Assembly (NCBI GenBank): GCA_025667525.1
Contig: CM046882.1
Location: 530,087,473-530,151,472 of the forward strand
Source: Glebionis coronaria
Lineage: Eukaryota; Streptophyta; Magnoliopsida; Asterales; Asteraceae
Length of the DNA: 64,000 nucleotides
Reading direction: 5' to 3'
The position numbers and the translations under genes were made by a program. Numbering within the stretch: position 1 is the first letter of the stretch; every line of letters begins with the position of its first letter. Below the pieces are notes generated by a model, which was not told the DNA's origin, ran no database searches, and was given only the letters and a program-made list of their open reading frames with translations. This document shows, in pieces, positions 46,690 to 58,900 of this stretch.

Positions 46690-47203
46690 TGATGTGGGAG
46701 CATTATTTTATGTCTACTGAAGATTATGTTTGTGTCTACATTTTATTTAGTTTCCTTAAATGACACAGGAGGTTTATTTTATGTCTGCTGGAGATTAGTT
46801 TTTATGTAAGTATTTTATTTATTTTTCTTAATTTATTTTTCTAGAATAATTTGTTTACTTTTTCTCCAAGTTTAGTTTATCCTATAAAAATAGGTTTGAG
46901 GTTTATTGTATTCAGTTTTGAGTTATGAATAAAAATTATAGACTTTTAGTCTTTTGTTAATCAACTTAAATCCAAGTTAGGGTTTATTGTTCGATTTCAT
47001 CCAAATAATCGGGTATTCATTGAATCAACGATTGTTGGAGTTTACTTGATTATCGGTATTCTTTTTGAATCAACGATAGTTGGAAGAAATTGTTTCTAGC
47101 ATTCATTGGAATCAATAGATCCAATTTATCTATCTTTGATTGTTTCTGGTATTGCCTAGGAATCAACAGATTTAATTATTTATCCTAGTTTTCCGCTACA
47201 TCA
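46690..47203 (+). repeat. TRIM-like element 3' LTR
   Basis: 514 bp, same ends as the 5' LTR, followed by TSD GATCG. Confidence 0.9.
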
Positions 47204-47716
47204 GATCGTGAGGCCAGTTAGGTATCCTACGTAGATATCCAACACGATGTTGGTAAAAAAAGTAGATGGAGCATGGAGGATGTGCATAGATTTCAAAAAC
47301 TTGAATTCTGCATGTCCAAAGGACTATTATCCTCTGCCAGAGATTGATGCCAAAATAGAAGCTGTTATGGGGTACAAGTACAAAAGCTTTTTAGACGCCT
47401 ACAAGGGCTACCACCAAGTGCAAATGCCCCAGGAGGACGAAGAAAAGACAGCCTTCTACACTGATCAGGGGACGTATTGCTACACCAAAATGCCTTTCGG
47501 CCTAAAAAACGCAGTAGCCACGTACCAAAGGTTAGTGGACACATCGTTCGAGTCACAAATTGGACGAAACCTGGAGGCATATGTGGACGACATGGTCATA
47601 AGACTGAAAAAGAAATGCTAGCAGACATAGCCGAAACGTTCGACAACTTACGAAAGATAAACATGAAGCTTAATCCAAAAAATGCTCTTTCGGAGTTGAG
47701 GAGGGCAAGTTTTTAG
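47204..47716 (+). pseudogene. pol: Tat reverse transcriptase, broken
   Basis: It continues from the TSD: RPVRYPT, then a TAG (47232-47234) where a tryptophan codon is usual, then LVKKVDGAWRMCIDFKNLN, ACPKDYYPLPEID, DAYKGYHQVQM, MPFGLKNAVATYQR and the catalytic YVDDMVIR near 47580. A frameshift near 47605 and another near 47705 move the reading twice around the thumb (DIAETFDNLRKINMKLNP). The catalytic aspartates remain, but no full RT can be made. Confidence 0.88.
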
Positions 47717-47721
47717 GGTAC

Positions 47722-48444
47722 ATGGTGATGTCGGAAGGGATAAGAGCCAACCCAGCCAAGATCAAGGATGTCACAGATATGCAATCACCCAAAACATGGA
47801 ACGAAATGCAAAGCTTAGCGGGGAAGTTGGCCGCGCTCAACCGTTTCCTCTCAAAATCTGCCGAAAGGTCATTACCTTTCTTTGATACTTTGAAGAACAT
47901 AACTAAGACCAACAAAGAAGAGTACAGATGGACGGAGGAAGCAGAGGAGGCTTTCCAACAAATGAAAAGAATGGTGATAGAGCTGCCATCGCTCACCACA
48001 CCCAGGCCCAAAGAAACACTCTCCTTATATCTAGCAGCAGCAAAAGGAGTAATCAACGCAGTGTTGTTAGCAGAAAGAAATGGGATCCAGCGACCAGTCC
48101 GCTACGTCAGCCGAACGCTACATGAAGCAGAAAGAAACTATGCTCCTTTGGAGAAGCTGGCCCTCCTAAGCACATCAAAGAGGCTAAGGCGGTACTTCGA
48201 AGGACACCCAATCAAGGTCATCACAGATCAACCCGTAAGGCAAATTCTGAACAAGGCCGAAGCATCAGGCAAACTTGCAAAGTATGCCATAGAGTTGGGG
48301 ACATACGACATTGCCTATGAACCAAGAAGCGCCATAAAGGGTCAAGTGTTAGCAGATTTTCTGAATGAAGTGCCAGTAGGAACAGACACTTCAAAGGACC
48401 TTGAGGCACATGTTTCTGAGGAAGAAACGGTCGATAAAGAATAA
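47722..48444 (+). pseudogene. pol: Tat connection domain and first RNase H
   Basis: Open frame with VMSEGIRANPAKIKDV, LAALNRFLSKSAERSLPFF, then the RNase H region LYLAAAKGVINAVLL. There the usual catalytic aspartate at the start of RNase H is not visible, as expected for Tat elements, whose original RNase H is degenerate. It ends at TAA 48442-48444, directly before the second RNase H, in the same frame; the TAA is probably a nonsense mutation. Confidence 0.8.
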
Positions 48445-48814
48445 GAATGGGTGCTATATACGGACGGAGCATCCAAACCAAAAGGCTCAGGCGCAGGTTT
48501 AGTATTGATTAGCCCTAACGGCATGGAGTACACATATGCTTTGAGGTTGAACTTTGACAGCACAAACAATGAGTCAGAATACGAAGCCTTGCTAGTTGGC
48601 CTAATAATAGCAGAAGAGATGGGGGTAGAGCATTTGGCGGTGAAGGTGGACTCGAAGTTGGTGGCCAGTCAAATCAATGGGGTCTTCGTGGCCGCCAATG
48701 AGAGCATGATCAAATACTTGAGTAAGGCAAAAGAGCATATAGCACGGTTCAAGGGCTTAAAAATCATGAACATCCCGAGAAGTAAGAACCAACAGGATGA
48801 CGTGTTAAGCAAGC
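48445..48814 (+). pseudogene. Tat archaeal-type second RNase H (aRNH)
   Basis: WVLYTDGASKPKGSGAGLVL, then NNESEYEALLVGL, VKVDSKLVASQING and NQQDDVLSKLA give the D, E, D, D catalytic set of RNase HI. Presence as a separate domain between RNase H and INT marks the Tat lineage. The domain itself has no stop; it is cut near its end by the chromovirus insertion (TSD TGGCC at 48815-48819), and the tail continues at 58896. It would degrade the RNA strand of the RNA-DNA hybrid. Confidence 0.85.
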
Positions 48815-48819
48815 TGGCC

Positions 48820-51474
48820 TGTCACACCCCACCATGGCGGAATATGGGGCACGACGTATGGATATCATCACAACAATAGCGTATCTATAGAGATAACTAA
48901 ATGATATAAGAAATGTCATAAAATGGTGACACAAATGTCATGACAATATCTCAAGAATGCAGGAGTCTAGATAAGTAGGTAACAGTCCTACCTTTTACCC
49001 AAGACAAACAAATAACACAACAATTCAAACATATAGGTGCCAACAGTATCACTTATAAACAAGCAAAAGAAATCTAAGAAGGAACGGGGATCTCCTTCTA
49101 AATGCATTTCCTACGCTCTCCAAATCCTAGCCACTTCTATTCTCAAGCTTAACCATAAAATCACCTGAAAGAGACACTAAAACACGTCAACATAAAGTTG
49201 GTGAGAGTCATAGGTTTAGACTCCAACGCTAAATCAGTTATAAGCTGTGAATAACAACCATCAACACAATATCATATGGACAATGTGCTACAAGTATGTA
49301 TTAACAACTAGCATTCAAGTTCAATCAATCATCACAATTCCAAGGCATCACGCCTTACCAACAACCACAATTACCAAGGCATCACGCCTTACCAACAACC
49401 ATAATTACCAAGGCATCACACCTTACCAACAACCATAATTACCAAGGCCACTACCTTGTCATTAGCCATTGGTCCCATAGACGATCACGCTATGTACCTA
49501 TCCCAAGGCCACTACCTTGTCGTTAACCATTGGTCCCATAGACGATCACGCTATGTACCTATCCCAATCCAAATCATACACTAACAAGAATCACATAGCA
49601 GTTAATCACATAATGTACACACAAGTCCATCTCAAACCTTAAAAACATTCACAGCATCAATTTATAAACAACATAACACAGTGTCTCTTCCATCCCATCT
49701 GGAAGTCAAAATCAATAGTAAACATGGGACTATGAAACTCACCTGATTGCTTCTTCACAAGTCCTCGTACTAGCAACAAGCTAACAAACCAAAAACACGC
49801 AATCAATACATGAACCAATCACTAAGATGGCTCATCAACCTATGATGGACATCTAGCCTATTCCCATATAAATAGCTCATTGATAAGCTCTAAACACCCC
49901 ATTACCCTTCCCTAACAAGTCCTTAACTTGGTTAAGTTTAATAACTATCCCGTTCATATTTTACACAAAACAGTCCCAGTTTTTAGGTCTCAAAACTTTA
50001 AGTCAAACGCCCACTTAAACATACTCATGGTTTCTGTAAAAGGAATATTCATAGACTTACATATGTTAGCTAACAACTCCCACTTGACCTAACCTTGAAG
50101 CTACTGTTAAGGCTCCGATATATATATATATATATATACTTTTGTCATTCTAGATTTCCTGATTTTAAACATACTAAAAGTTTGTTACAATTAAGAGATC
50201 TTACCCTAAACCACAACCTTAGCCCAAGTGCAGATACTTAATAAAATATATAAACCATCTCTCATGTTCGTGAGAAGATCCCAACGCAACCCTAAGTACC
50301 ACAAACAACCCAAAACTTAAAAAGAAAACAGGCTGATTACAAAACTGTTTTGACCTCCGACTGTTGTAACCTGTTTTTGACCCATTTCCCGACCTCCAAT
50401 TTAGTTCTCGTTTCTTGCATTGGAAAGACACTTCAATTAACTTTTCAGGGATACTTGGATTGCAAAATAAGAGTTTGTAGAACTCCCAATATGATCAAAA
50501 CAATTGACTCAAAATTCTGCCCAGTTTTTAAAAACGGGTTTAATCAAATTAACCTCATTAATTAACCCTAATCCCACTAATTACAAGCCCTAATTTATGT
50601 AATCATTATGAACTCATTAAAATACAGATTTTTTATTAAATCCCTAACCTAAATCCATCATAAGATGATTATGTAAACATTAAAAACAATTAAATTAAAA
50701 AGGGATTATGAAAGTTTACCTTTGATTTATGAAAACCCTAAAATTTTGATGAAGAACCCTAAAACCCCATGTTTAACCGTAGACTTCTATTCCTCCAGGT
50801 AATTATGAAGTGTTTTGTTGTATATAACCTTATATAATTAAGTTGGACAAATCCTAGCCCAACCCAAAAGTCTTGTTTCCTTATTTTTTTTCCTTTCTTT
50901 TCTTCTTTGGTGCGTCTAAACCGACCCAAACACCCCTCAAATTCGTTTTTTTTATTTTTATTATTTAATATTATGTTATTAATATTACCTAATTTTCCTT
51001 AATTTATTTCAGCTCCTAAAGCTTCCAAAACCACAAAACCGTAAAACTAGTCAAATTTACGCATTTTACCGTAAAAGACGTAAAATATACACTTTTAAAA
51101 AAATCTCAAATTTTGAAATAAACTTTATAACTAAGTCCTAAATGACTTAAAACCATCCCAAAAAATATCCATATGACTAATTACCTCATCCGAGACCTCC
51201 AAATGCTAAACCGTAAATCGTAAAAATACGATTTTCTATAATACATATACGTATACTTAAAACCACCAAATAACACCATCCCACTTCATAGTCACTACCA
51301 TGTGAATTCATGAACCTGAAATCATCACACATCGTTTCACTCACAAGGTACCCCGTACCGGAAACAATATCCAAACCACAATCTATACACACCAATAAGC
51401 ACATAAACACGTAAAGACACGTAACTAGCACAAAATAAAACAAAGTGACGAACCTCAAAACCAGGGTTGTCACA
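48820..51474 (-). repeat. 3' LTR of nested chromovirus
   Basis: 2655 bp; on the + strand TGTCACACCCCACC...GGGTTGTCACA. Inside, 49340-49441 has three 34-bp tandem units (CCAAGGCATCACGCCTTACC...), 49442-49563 has two 61-bp units, and 50118-50139 is a TA microsatellite. ORFs within are not genes. Confidence 0.9.
49340..49563. repeat. Tandem repeats in chromovirus LTR (3 x 34 bp, 2 x 61 bp)
   Basis: Three 34-bp units at 49340, 49374 and 49408, then two 61-bp units at 49442 and 49503, nearly identical within each set. Both unit types start CCAAGGC, so the longer probably arose from the shorter. The matching array in the other LTR is 56753-56976. Confidence 0.9.
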
Positions 51475-54400
51475 TCACTCCCTCCTAATAGAAATCTCGT
51501 CCCGAGATTTACTCCTTAGGATCAAACACACAAACAACAAATCACACGAGGATACTTGTTCTAACGAACTCCTCTCATTTCCACGTGAACTTTAGTTCAA
51601 GTTTCAAAATTCCACATATACAAACCAAAAATAATTAAACTCATTGCCAAACTCTTGACCTCACAGTCAATAAATCTCACAAGTGACTCTTATTAACACA
51701 AGTCCCGAATAACCGTACATGCAAAATGCATTCTCAAACAACCTTTACCAATCTCAATACATGAAACGTATCATGTATACAACTCATTTCCCCTAGGTAA
51801 TTCTATGCTCATATGTACTGGTCCGATCTTTCCAAAGATCATAAATGGACCTACAAAACTCAACATCAACTCTTCTATTTTACCAAAACATACCACCCGT
51901 TACTATGGGTGAAACTTCCTACATAACTTTGTCACTAACTCTAGTGGTTTCGTCCTTTTCTACATAGCATCCCTTGTTGCTCTCATTCTGTCCACAAACA
52001 CCATTACCACATTAGTAGCCTCTTTTACCAATTCTAGTCCACAATGGGGACAACTCATCCTATCCTTTCATATAGTGCCTCAAATGGCATTTATCGACTT
52101 CTAGTATGATAGTCATCATTATATGAAAACTCAACCATCGCTAATGAGTTTCTAACTCCCTCTAAATCAATCACTCATGCCCTCAGTGTAACCCGTAAGG
52201 TTGTATAAATATCTCACTTGTCCCTCCTTTTCCAGTCAGCTGGATATACTCATATCCAATCATGTTCATCAACCCCCTTTAGTCCGTACGCAATCCTTCC
52301 AACTTCTCAACTATGTGACTTCCCATTCCTCTTGAATTACGAGATGAATTAGTCAGTCTATCGACTATCACCCAACTCTCGTCGTACTTATTCCTCCACC
52401 CCATTATGTATCCCTTTCACCAACTTCGTCCATACATCGCTCTTTCTAAGTTACTCCTATCTACGTAGAAAGTATAGTCTACGTCCCTTTTCTCCATACG
52501 ATTGTCCAAGCCACGCAACATACACGTTGACGCGTTCTCTGCTTTAGACAACTCAACCCGTGCAACCTATATCCTTTATCCAAACCGCCCTAATACGTCA
52601 TCCCTATAGTTCAAGTTCGTCTCAGCTTCACCTCATCCTTCTTATTCCATGTCTCATCGACCATGCTTGCCTTTCCCAGATGGTACTTGGCCTTGCAATT
52701 TTCTTTCATCAATTAACTCCACCCATCACCTTTGCCAAATGTTCAATCAAGATGATTGAATATGTGTTGGAGACGTTCATGATCCGTATAGATCATTCTC
52801 AACGTCTCGTACACCAAATGCCTCTAGCATTCTAGGCAGATATAACAATCCAGCTCCACTAACTAAGTCTATCCAGTTCTTCCAAATCTTCAGTTCCTGC
52901 AACGTATAAGCGATCGCCTTTCTTTGTCATCCTCGTACGCGTCCAAATCCTTGCTCCACGTATCGTCATGCTTCGCGAATTCATCCAGTCCTTCCGATAA
53001 TGCCAAAATCGACTCATTATCCAATCCACTTCTTCAGCCTCCAAAATGCTTCCTCATCCTTCTTCACTTCGCCCCTTGCTGGTTCCATGATATGTCATCA
53101 TCTCTAACTACTCATCATGGTAAACTTAATACTAAAACTCACACTCGAAAATCTCACGTATAACTCCACTCTGAAACCAACACATAATTCGCCTCACTCT
53201 CCTTCTCAGATTTGAGTAGATCAAGATGTCGTCAATGCTCCCGATGACAACTCGTTTATACACGTTCATGCACACATGGTTCATTGACACCATGAAAACC
53301 GCTAGTGCTTTGACGAAGCCAAATGCATAATCGTAAACCCAAAGCGTTCATACAACATCCTTAGCAGTTTCAACTATGTCCTCCTTGCATCCTCTCTTAG
53401 CGGCAATACGAATAAATTCCTACCCCGTTCTACTTGCAAAATTCTACACGCATTTTAAAAGACCAATGCTTCCTCTCATCAGCCCACTCAACCGCTTTCC
53501 ACATCCAATCTACTACTAAGCAACTCAATTTTTACCTTGCATCTGTTGCAATTTCCATCAACTCTTGTTCTTGAAATCATTCCATCAACAAATTTCCTTG
53601 GAAAGACACTAACTCCAACTCCTCTCACTTCTCCTACTTGCTCTATTTATGGTCCTACCTCAAAATAATAGGCAAACCTACTAAATTTCAGGAAGTTTTT
53701 AGAAAACATACATGCCTTACGAACAATATCCCATTCCAACACTCTCTATGGCACGTTACTTGTGTTGGTATCCCACAAATCTCTATTCATCTCTTTGGTA
53801 CTCCTAAGAGACCTCATGACCACATTAGTTCGTCTACGAACTTCTTTCCTCCCCACAAAGGGTATTCCGACCGTTCTCTCATGGTCACCTACTTAAGCGT
53901 GTAGGCGCGACCAAGTCTTTCATATGACTACTTCAACGCTCCCAAACAATACGAAACCAAAACTACATCCTGAATCCACCAGATACGATCAACGAATCAA
54001 ACCCACGGATAACTAACGACATTTCACGTGTACCAGTTAAAAGAAGTCAAAAACCACAAGTCTCAAAAGAAAACTCAAACCCAAAACGTGTATCAATTCA
54101 AAATGACCCATGACAACGAAAAATAATCCAAGAAACACCCAATGGCAAACAAACATATTACGCCCGCGACATATTTTTTTTAACCGTGCAAAAGATCGAC
54201 TTTTCCAAAAGAATATATACCTTTTTCTTTTATTTATTTATTTATTATTACCTCCCACATCTATGTGACTCAAACAATCTACAAACAACCCTCTTGACGA
54301 ACTCAAAACTCAACTCAAAAACTAGGTATCCCGTGCATCCCAAATCATAAAAATAAACTACTATTCAAACTCAACCTCTAACCCGACACTTGTACAATAA

Positions 54401-56215
54401 TTTCGGACAAGATACTGACCTCCCATGACTATACATTCTGAATATTTGAAAAGTACGTTCCGAGCACATAACTTTTGGCTTTTGAATCACTAAAAAAGCT
54501 CTAAAAACAAACAAGTTATGACCAAATCAGTTTTATACTAGTTGTTTTAAAAAAACTAAAGAATAAACTTAGTGATCAATGTAATCCTTTTAAATGGCAG
54601 ATATAATTGTATGTGAAATCTTCATAAACTCAATTTAACCTTGTATAAATAATTAAAAATAACATAAATCGGTCAAACTCAATTATATAAACTATGTAGG
54701 TAGAAAGAAATTTTTACTTCGCTTTCTTTCAAAGAAAGTCTTTTAGAATTTGAAATATATAAGTGTTGATTAAAAAGAAATCTTATGTTACATCTTGTTT
54801 CAAACACGACTCCAACACCTTACCCTTATTTACCGAATACAACCAACCATCTAACTCAATATATACCGACCAAAAGAAATGCAAGACCCAACACAAAAGA
54901 TTTCATTATCTCAAAAGAAATCCCAAGTTATTTCAGTAGACTTGAAACCAAAAACACCATTTTAAAACGTAAACGTGAAATACGAGACTCAAAGAATACG
55001 CTACAAGACACACCTCAAAAGATTCAAAACGTCGTTGAAACTCCAACAAACTCCAGCACCATAAAACACGACAAACACAAGGTACGTTCAAGTTATAATA
55101 ACTAGTGAACGACCATATACCATAACCTAACACATAGTAGTATATATACATCCGCATATATATACCTATCGAATCTCCCAAACATACTTGTTATCATACA
55201 TGTCAAGTCAATCAATCGCTTTATACGCTCGTTTTTTCATACGAGTAATCACCATCTCACCGTGCCACAACAAGGCATAAAGCCCACCTCCAAAACCAAA
55301 CCATAACGTGTGACCCCATAATCACACAACACAACTATAACCCAAAAGGTATAACACAAAAGAACGATAGCCATCTCATAGGCAACCATTACATAAACCC
55401 ATATATTATACATATACCCAAATTCTACATCTCACCATATACAAGCATGTACTAACCCTCTTTCATGCAATCATACTTGAGAACCCATTGAAGTAGTGGT
55501 ACTTGTATAACTATGTTGGCCACCATACTTATACAATTACCCTTTCCTCAATGCACTCCCTCCTATGATGACACTTATAAGAATCAACACAACATATAAC
55601 ACATAAATCCATCTACTCACATAAGCTCATAACCACATAACCAATAAGGTACAAAACTCCAACTATAAAAATAACATAATAAATCTCTTGGAATACCGAA
55701 ATCCATAGTCTAGCTAAAACAACATAGACTAAATCCAAAACGAAAACATAATCAGTTATAAGTCATGTCGCCCGTAAGAGTGGAAATAACTTAACATCCT
55801 TCCTATCCACCTACTCCTAGTAACTCGAACCACCACACGATTCTTAGGGAACATGACTTAAACATCAAAAGAAAAATAACATACCTCAGGTATGTAAAAT
55901 AACTCGATAAAAGATAGAAACTACCTTGTACTAAATTATGTACTATAATGTACAATTTAAGCAAAATACAACAGTGACTAGCGTGGACGATTATGGTTCA
56001 ACCCGCACTAGTCACAAACCCGAAAAGAAAATAACATGTGACTAAGTATGAACATACTACGGTTCAATTCATACTAGTCAAAACATCGCAATAAATAACA
56101 TCCAAACACATCAATTATTATAAAATGCACACATACTCCTATGACGTCTATATGCAGGGACCCTTAAGCTATAGACTAGGCTACACGACTAGGCAACCTA
56201 ATTCTCTATAACCAT
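51475..56215 (-). pseudogene. pol: Relic gag-pol of the nested chromovirus
   Basis: No long ORF, but minus-strand remnants are readable. Near 53370-53200 an RT palm relic reads AFGFVKALAVFM and SIDDILIYS. Near 51960-51790 an integrase C-terminal relic reads LSFVGPFMIFGKIGPV, preceded by text matching the usual RKSYAD-to-KRGKLSP stretch with several stops. Order and orientation agree with the PBS. Gag (expected at about 54500-56200) is not recognisable. The + strand text is unusually rich in C and T. The ORF at 54785-55105 on the + strand is taken to be a chance frame. Confidence 0.7.
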
Positions 56216-56229
56216 TGTCTCTGATACCA
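56216..56229 (-). other. PBS of nested chromovirus
   Basis: On the minus strand TGGTATCAGAGACA, three bases after the LTR end GGGGTGTGACA. It fits priming by initiator-Met tRNA. Confidence 0.85.
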
Positions 56230-56232
56230 TTC

Positions 56233-58895
56233 TGTCACACCCCACCATGGCGGAATATGGGGCACGACGTATGGATATCATCACAACAATAACGTGTCTA
56301 TAGAGATAACTAAATGATATAAGAAATGTCATAATATGGTGACACAAATGTCATGACAATATCTCAACAATGCAGGAGTCTAGGTAAGTAGGTAACAGTC
56401 CTACCTCTTACCCAAGACAAACAAATAACACAACAATTCAAACATATAGGTGCCAACGGTATCAATTATAAACAAGCAAAAGAAATCTAAGAAGGAACGG
56501 GGATCTCCTTCTAAATTCATTTCCTACGCTCTCCAAATCCTAGCCACTTCTATTCTCAAGCTTAACCATAAAATCACCTGAAAGAGACACTAAAACACGT
56601 CAACATAAAGTTGGTGAGAGTCATAGGTTTAGACTCCAACGCTAAATCAGTTATAAGCTGTAAATAACAACCATCAACACAATATCATATGGACAATGTG
56701 CTACAAGTATGCATTAACAACTAGCATTCAAGTTCAATCAATCATCACAATTCCAAGGCATCACGCCTTACCAACAACCACAATTACCAAGGCATCACGC
56801 CTTACTAACAACCATAATTACCAAGGCATCACGCCTTACCAACAACCATAATTACCAAGGCCACTACCTTGTCATTAACCATTGGTCCCATAGACGATCA
56901 CGCTATGTACCTATCCCAAGGCTACTACCTTGTCGTTAACCATTGGTCCCATAGACGATCACGCTATGTACCTATCCCAATCCAAATCATACACAAACAA
57001 GAATCACATAGCAGTTAATCACATAATGTACACACAAGTCCATCTCAAACCTTAAAAACATTCACAACATCAATTTATAAACAACATAACACAGTGTCTC
57101 TTCCATCCCATCTGGAAGTCAAAATCAATAGTAAACATGGGACTATGAAACTCACCTGATTGCTTCTTCACAAGTCCTCGCACTAGCAACAAGCTAACAA
57201 ACCAAAAACACGCAATCAATACATGAACCAATCACTAAGATGGCTCATCAACCTATGATGGACATCTAGCCTATTTCCATATAAATACCTCATTGATAAG
57301 CTCTAAACACCCCATTACCCTTCCCTAACAAGTCCTTAACTTGATTAAGTTTAATAACTATCCCGTTCATATTTTACACAAAACAGTCCCAGTTTTTAGG
57401 TCTCAAAACTTTAAGTTAAACGCCCACTTAAACATACCCATGGTTTCTGTAAAAAGAATATTCATACCCTTACATATGTTAGCTAATAACTCCCACTTGC
57501 CCTAACCTTGAAGCTACTGTTAAGGCCCCGATATATATATATATATATATACTTTTGTCATTCTAGATTTCCTGATTTTAAACATACTAAAAGTTTGTTA
57601 CAATTAAGAGGTCTTACCCTAAACCACAACCTTAGCCCAAGTGCAGATACTTAATACAATATATAAACCATCTCTCATGTTCGTAAGAAGATCCTAATGC
57701 AACCCTAAGTACCACAAACAACCCAAAACTTAAAAAGAAAACAGGCTGATTACAAAACTGTTTTGACCTCCGACTGTTGTAACCTGTTTTTGACCCACTT
57801 CCCGACCTCCAATTTAGTTCTAGTTTCTTTCATTGGAAAGCCACTTCAATTACCTTTTCAGGGATACTTGGATCGCAAAATAAGAGTTTGTAGAACTCCC
57901 AATATGATCAAAACAATTGACTCAAAATTCTGCCTAGTTTTTAAAAACGGGTTTAATCAAATTAACCTCATTAATTAACCCTAATCCCACTAATTACAAG
58001 CCCTAATTTATGTAATCATTATGAACTCATTAAAATACAGATTTTTTAATTAAAACTCTAACCTAAATCCATCATAAGATGATTATGTAAACATTAAAAA
58101 CAATTAAATTAAAAAGGGATTATAAAAGTTTACCTTTGATTTATGAAAACCCTAAAATTTTGATGAAGAACCCTAAAACCCCATGTTTAACCGTCAACTT
58201 CTACTCCTCCAGGGAATTATGAAGTGTTTTGTTGTATATAACCTTATATAATTAAGTTGGACAAATCCTAGCCCAACCCAAAAGTCTTGTTTCCTTATTT
58301 TCATTTTTTTTCCTTTCTTTTCTTCTTTGGTGCGTCTAAACCGACCCAAACACCCCTCAAATTCGTTTTTTTATTTTTATTATTTAATATTATGTTATTA
58401 ATATTACCTTAATTTTCCTTAATTTATTTCAGCTCCTAAAGCTTCCAAAACCACAAAACCGTAAAACTAATCAAATTTACGCGTTTTACCGTAAAAGACG
58501 TAAAATATACACTTTTAAAAAAAATCTCAAATTTTGAAATAAACTTTATAACTAAGTCCTAAATGACTTAAAACCATCCCGAAAAATATCCATATGAATA
58601 ATTACCTCATCCGAGACCTCCAAATGCTAAACCGTAAATCGTAAAAATACGATTTTCTATAATACATATACGTATACTTAAAACCACCAAATAACACCAT
58701 CCCACTTCATAGTCACTACCATGTGAATTCATGAACATGAAATCATCACACATCGTTTCACTCACAAGGTACCCCGTACCGGAAACAATATCCAAACCAC
58801 AATCTATACACACCAATAAGCACATAAACACGTAAAGACACGTAACTAGCACAAAATAAAACAAAGTGACGAACCTCAAAACCAGGGTTATCACA
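56233..58895 (-). repeat. 5' LTR of nested chromovirus
   Basis: 2663 bp; on the + strand TGTCACACCCCACC...GGGTTATCACA. It carries the same tandem repeats (56753-56976) and TA microsatellite as the other copy. Confidence 0.9.
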
Positions 58896-58900
58896 TGGCC

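Larger units (their letters stand above)
45830..47203 (+). mobile_element. TRIM-like short LTR retrotransposon
   Basis: Two LTRs of about 515 bp enclose only 345 bp. TSD GATCG (45825-45829, 47204-47208). PBS TGGTATCAAGAGCC (46347-46360) two bases after LTR 1, PPT AAAGAAGGGGAGAA (46676-46689) directly before LTR 2. LTRs begin TGATGTGGGAGC and end CTACATCA. There is no gag or pol, so it must depend on enzymes of another element. It differs from classical TRIMs by slightly longer LTRs and by a small acidic ORF. It inserted into the Tat element exactly between PR linker and RT. Confidence 0.9.
48820..58895 (-). mobile_element. Decayed Tekay-type chromovirus nested in the Tat element
   Basis: LTRs at 48820-51474 and 56233-58895, TSD TGGCC at 48815-48819 and 58896-58900. 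On the minus strand the PBS (56229-56216) follows the right-hand LTR, and a purine-rich AGGAGGGAGTGA precedes the left-hand one, so the element reads right to left. The upstream GGGACGAGATT motif and pol remnants are of the same clade as the element at 23599-33309. The LTRs are about 98% identical by eye, yet the interior has no usable ORF. Confidence 0.88.

Noticed and set aside
52560..53163. + strand ORFs in the interior of the nested chromovirus
   Set aside because: Pol relics read on the minus strand here, so the + strand frames are shadows.
54785..55105. 106-residue + strand ORF as a gene
   Set aside because: It is antisense to the relic gag region of the nested chromovirus and has low-complexity composition.
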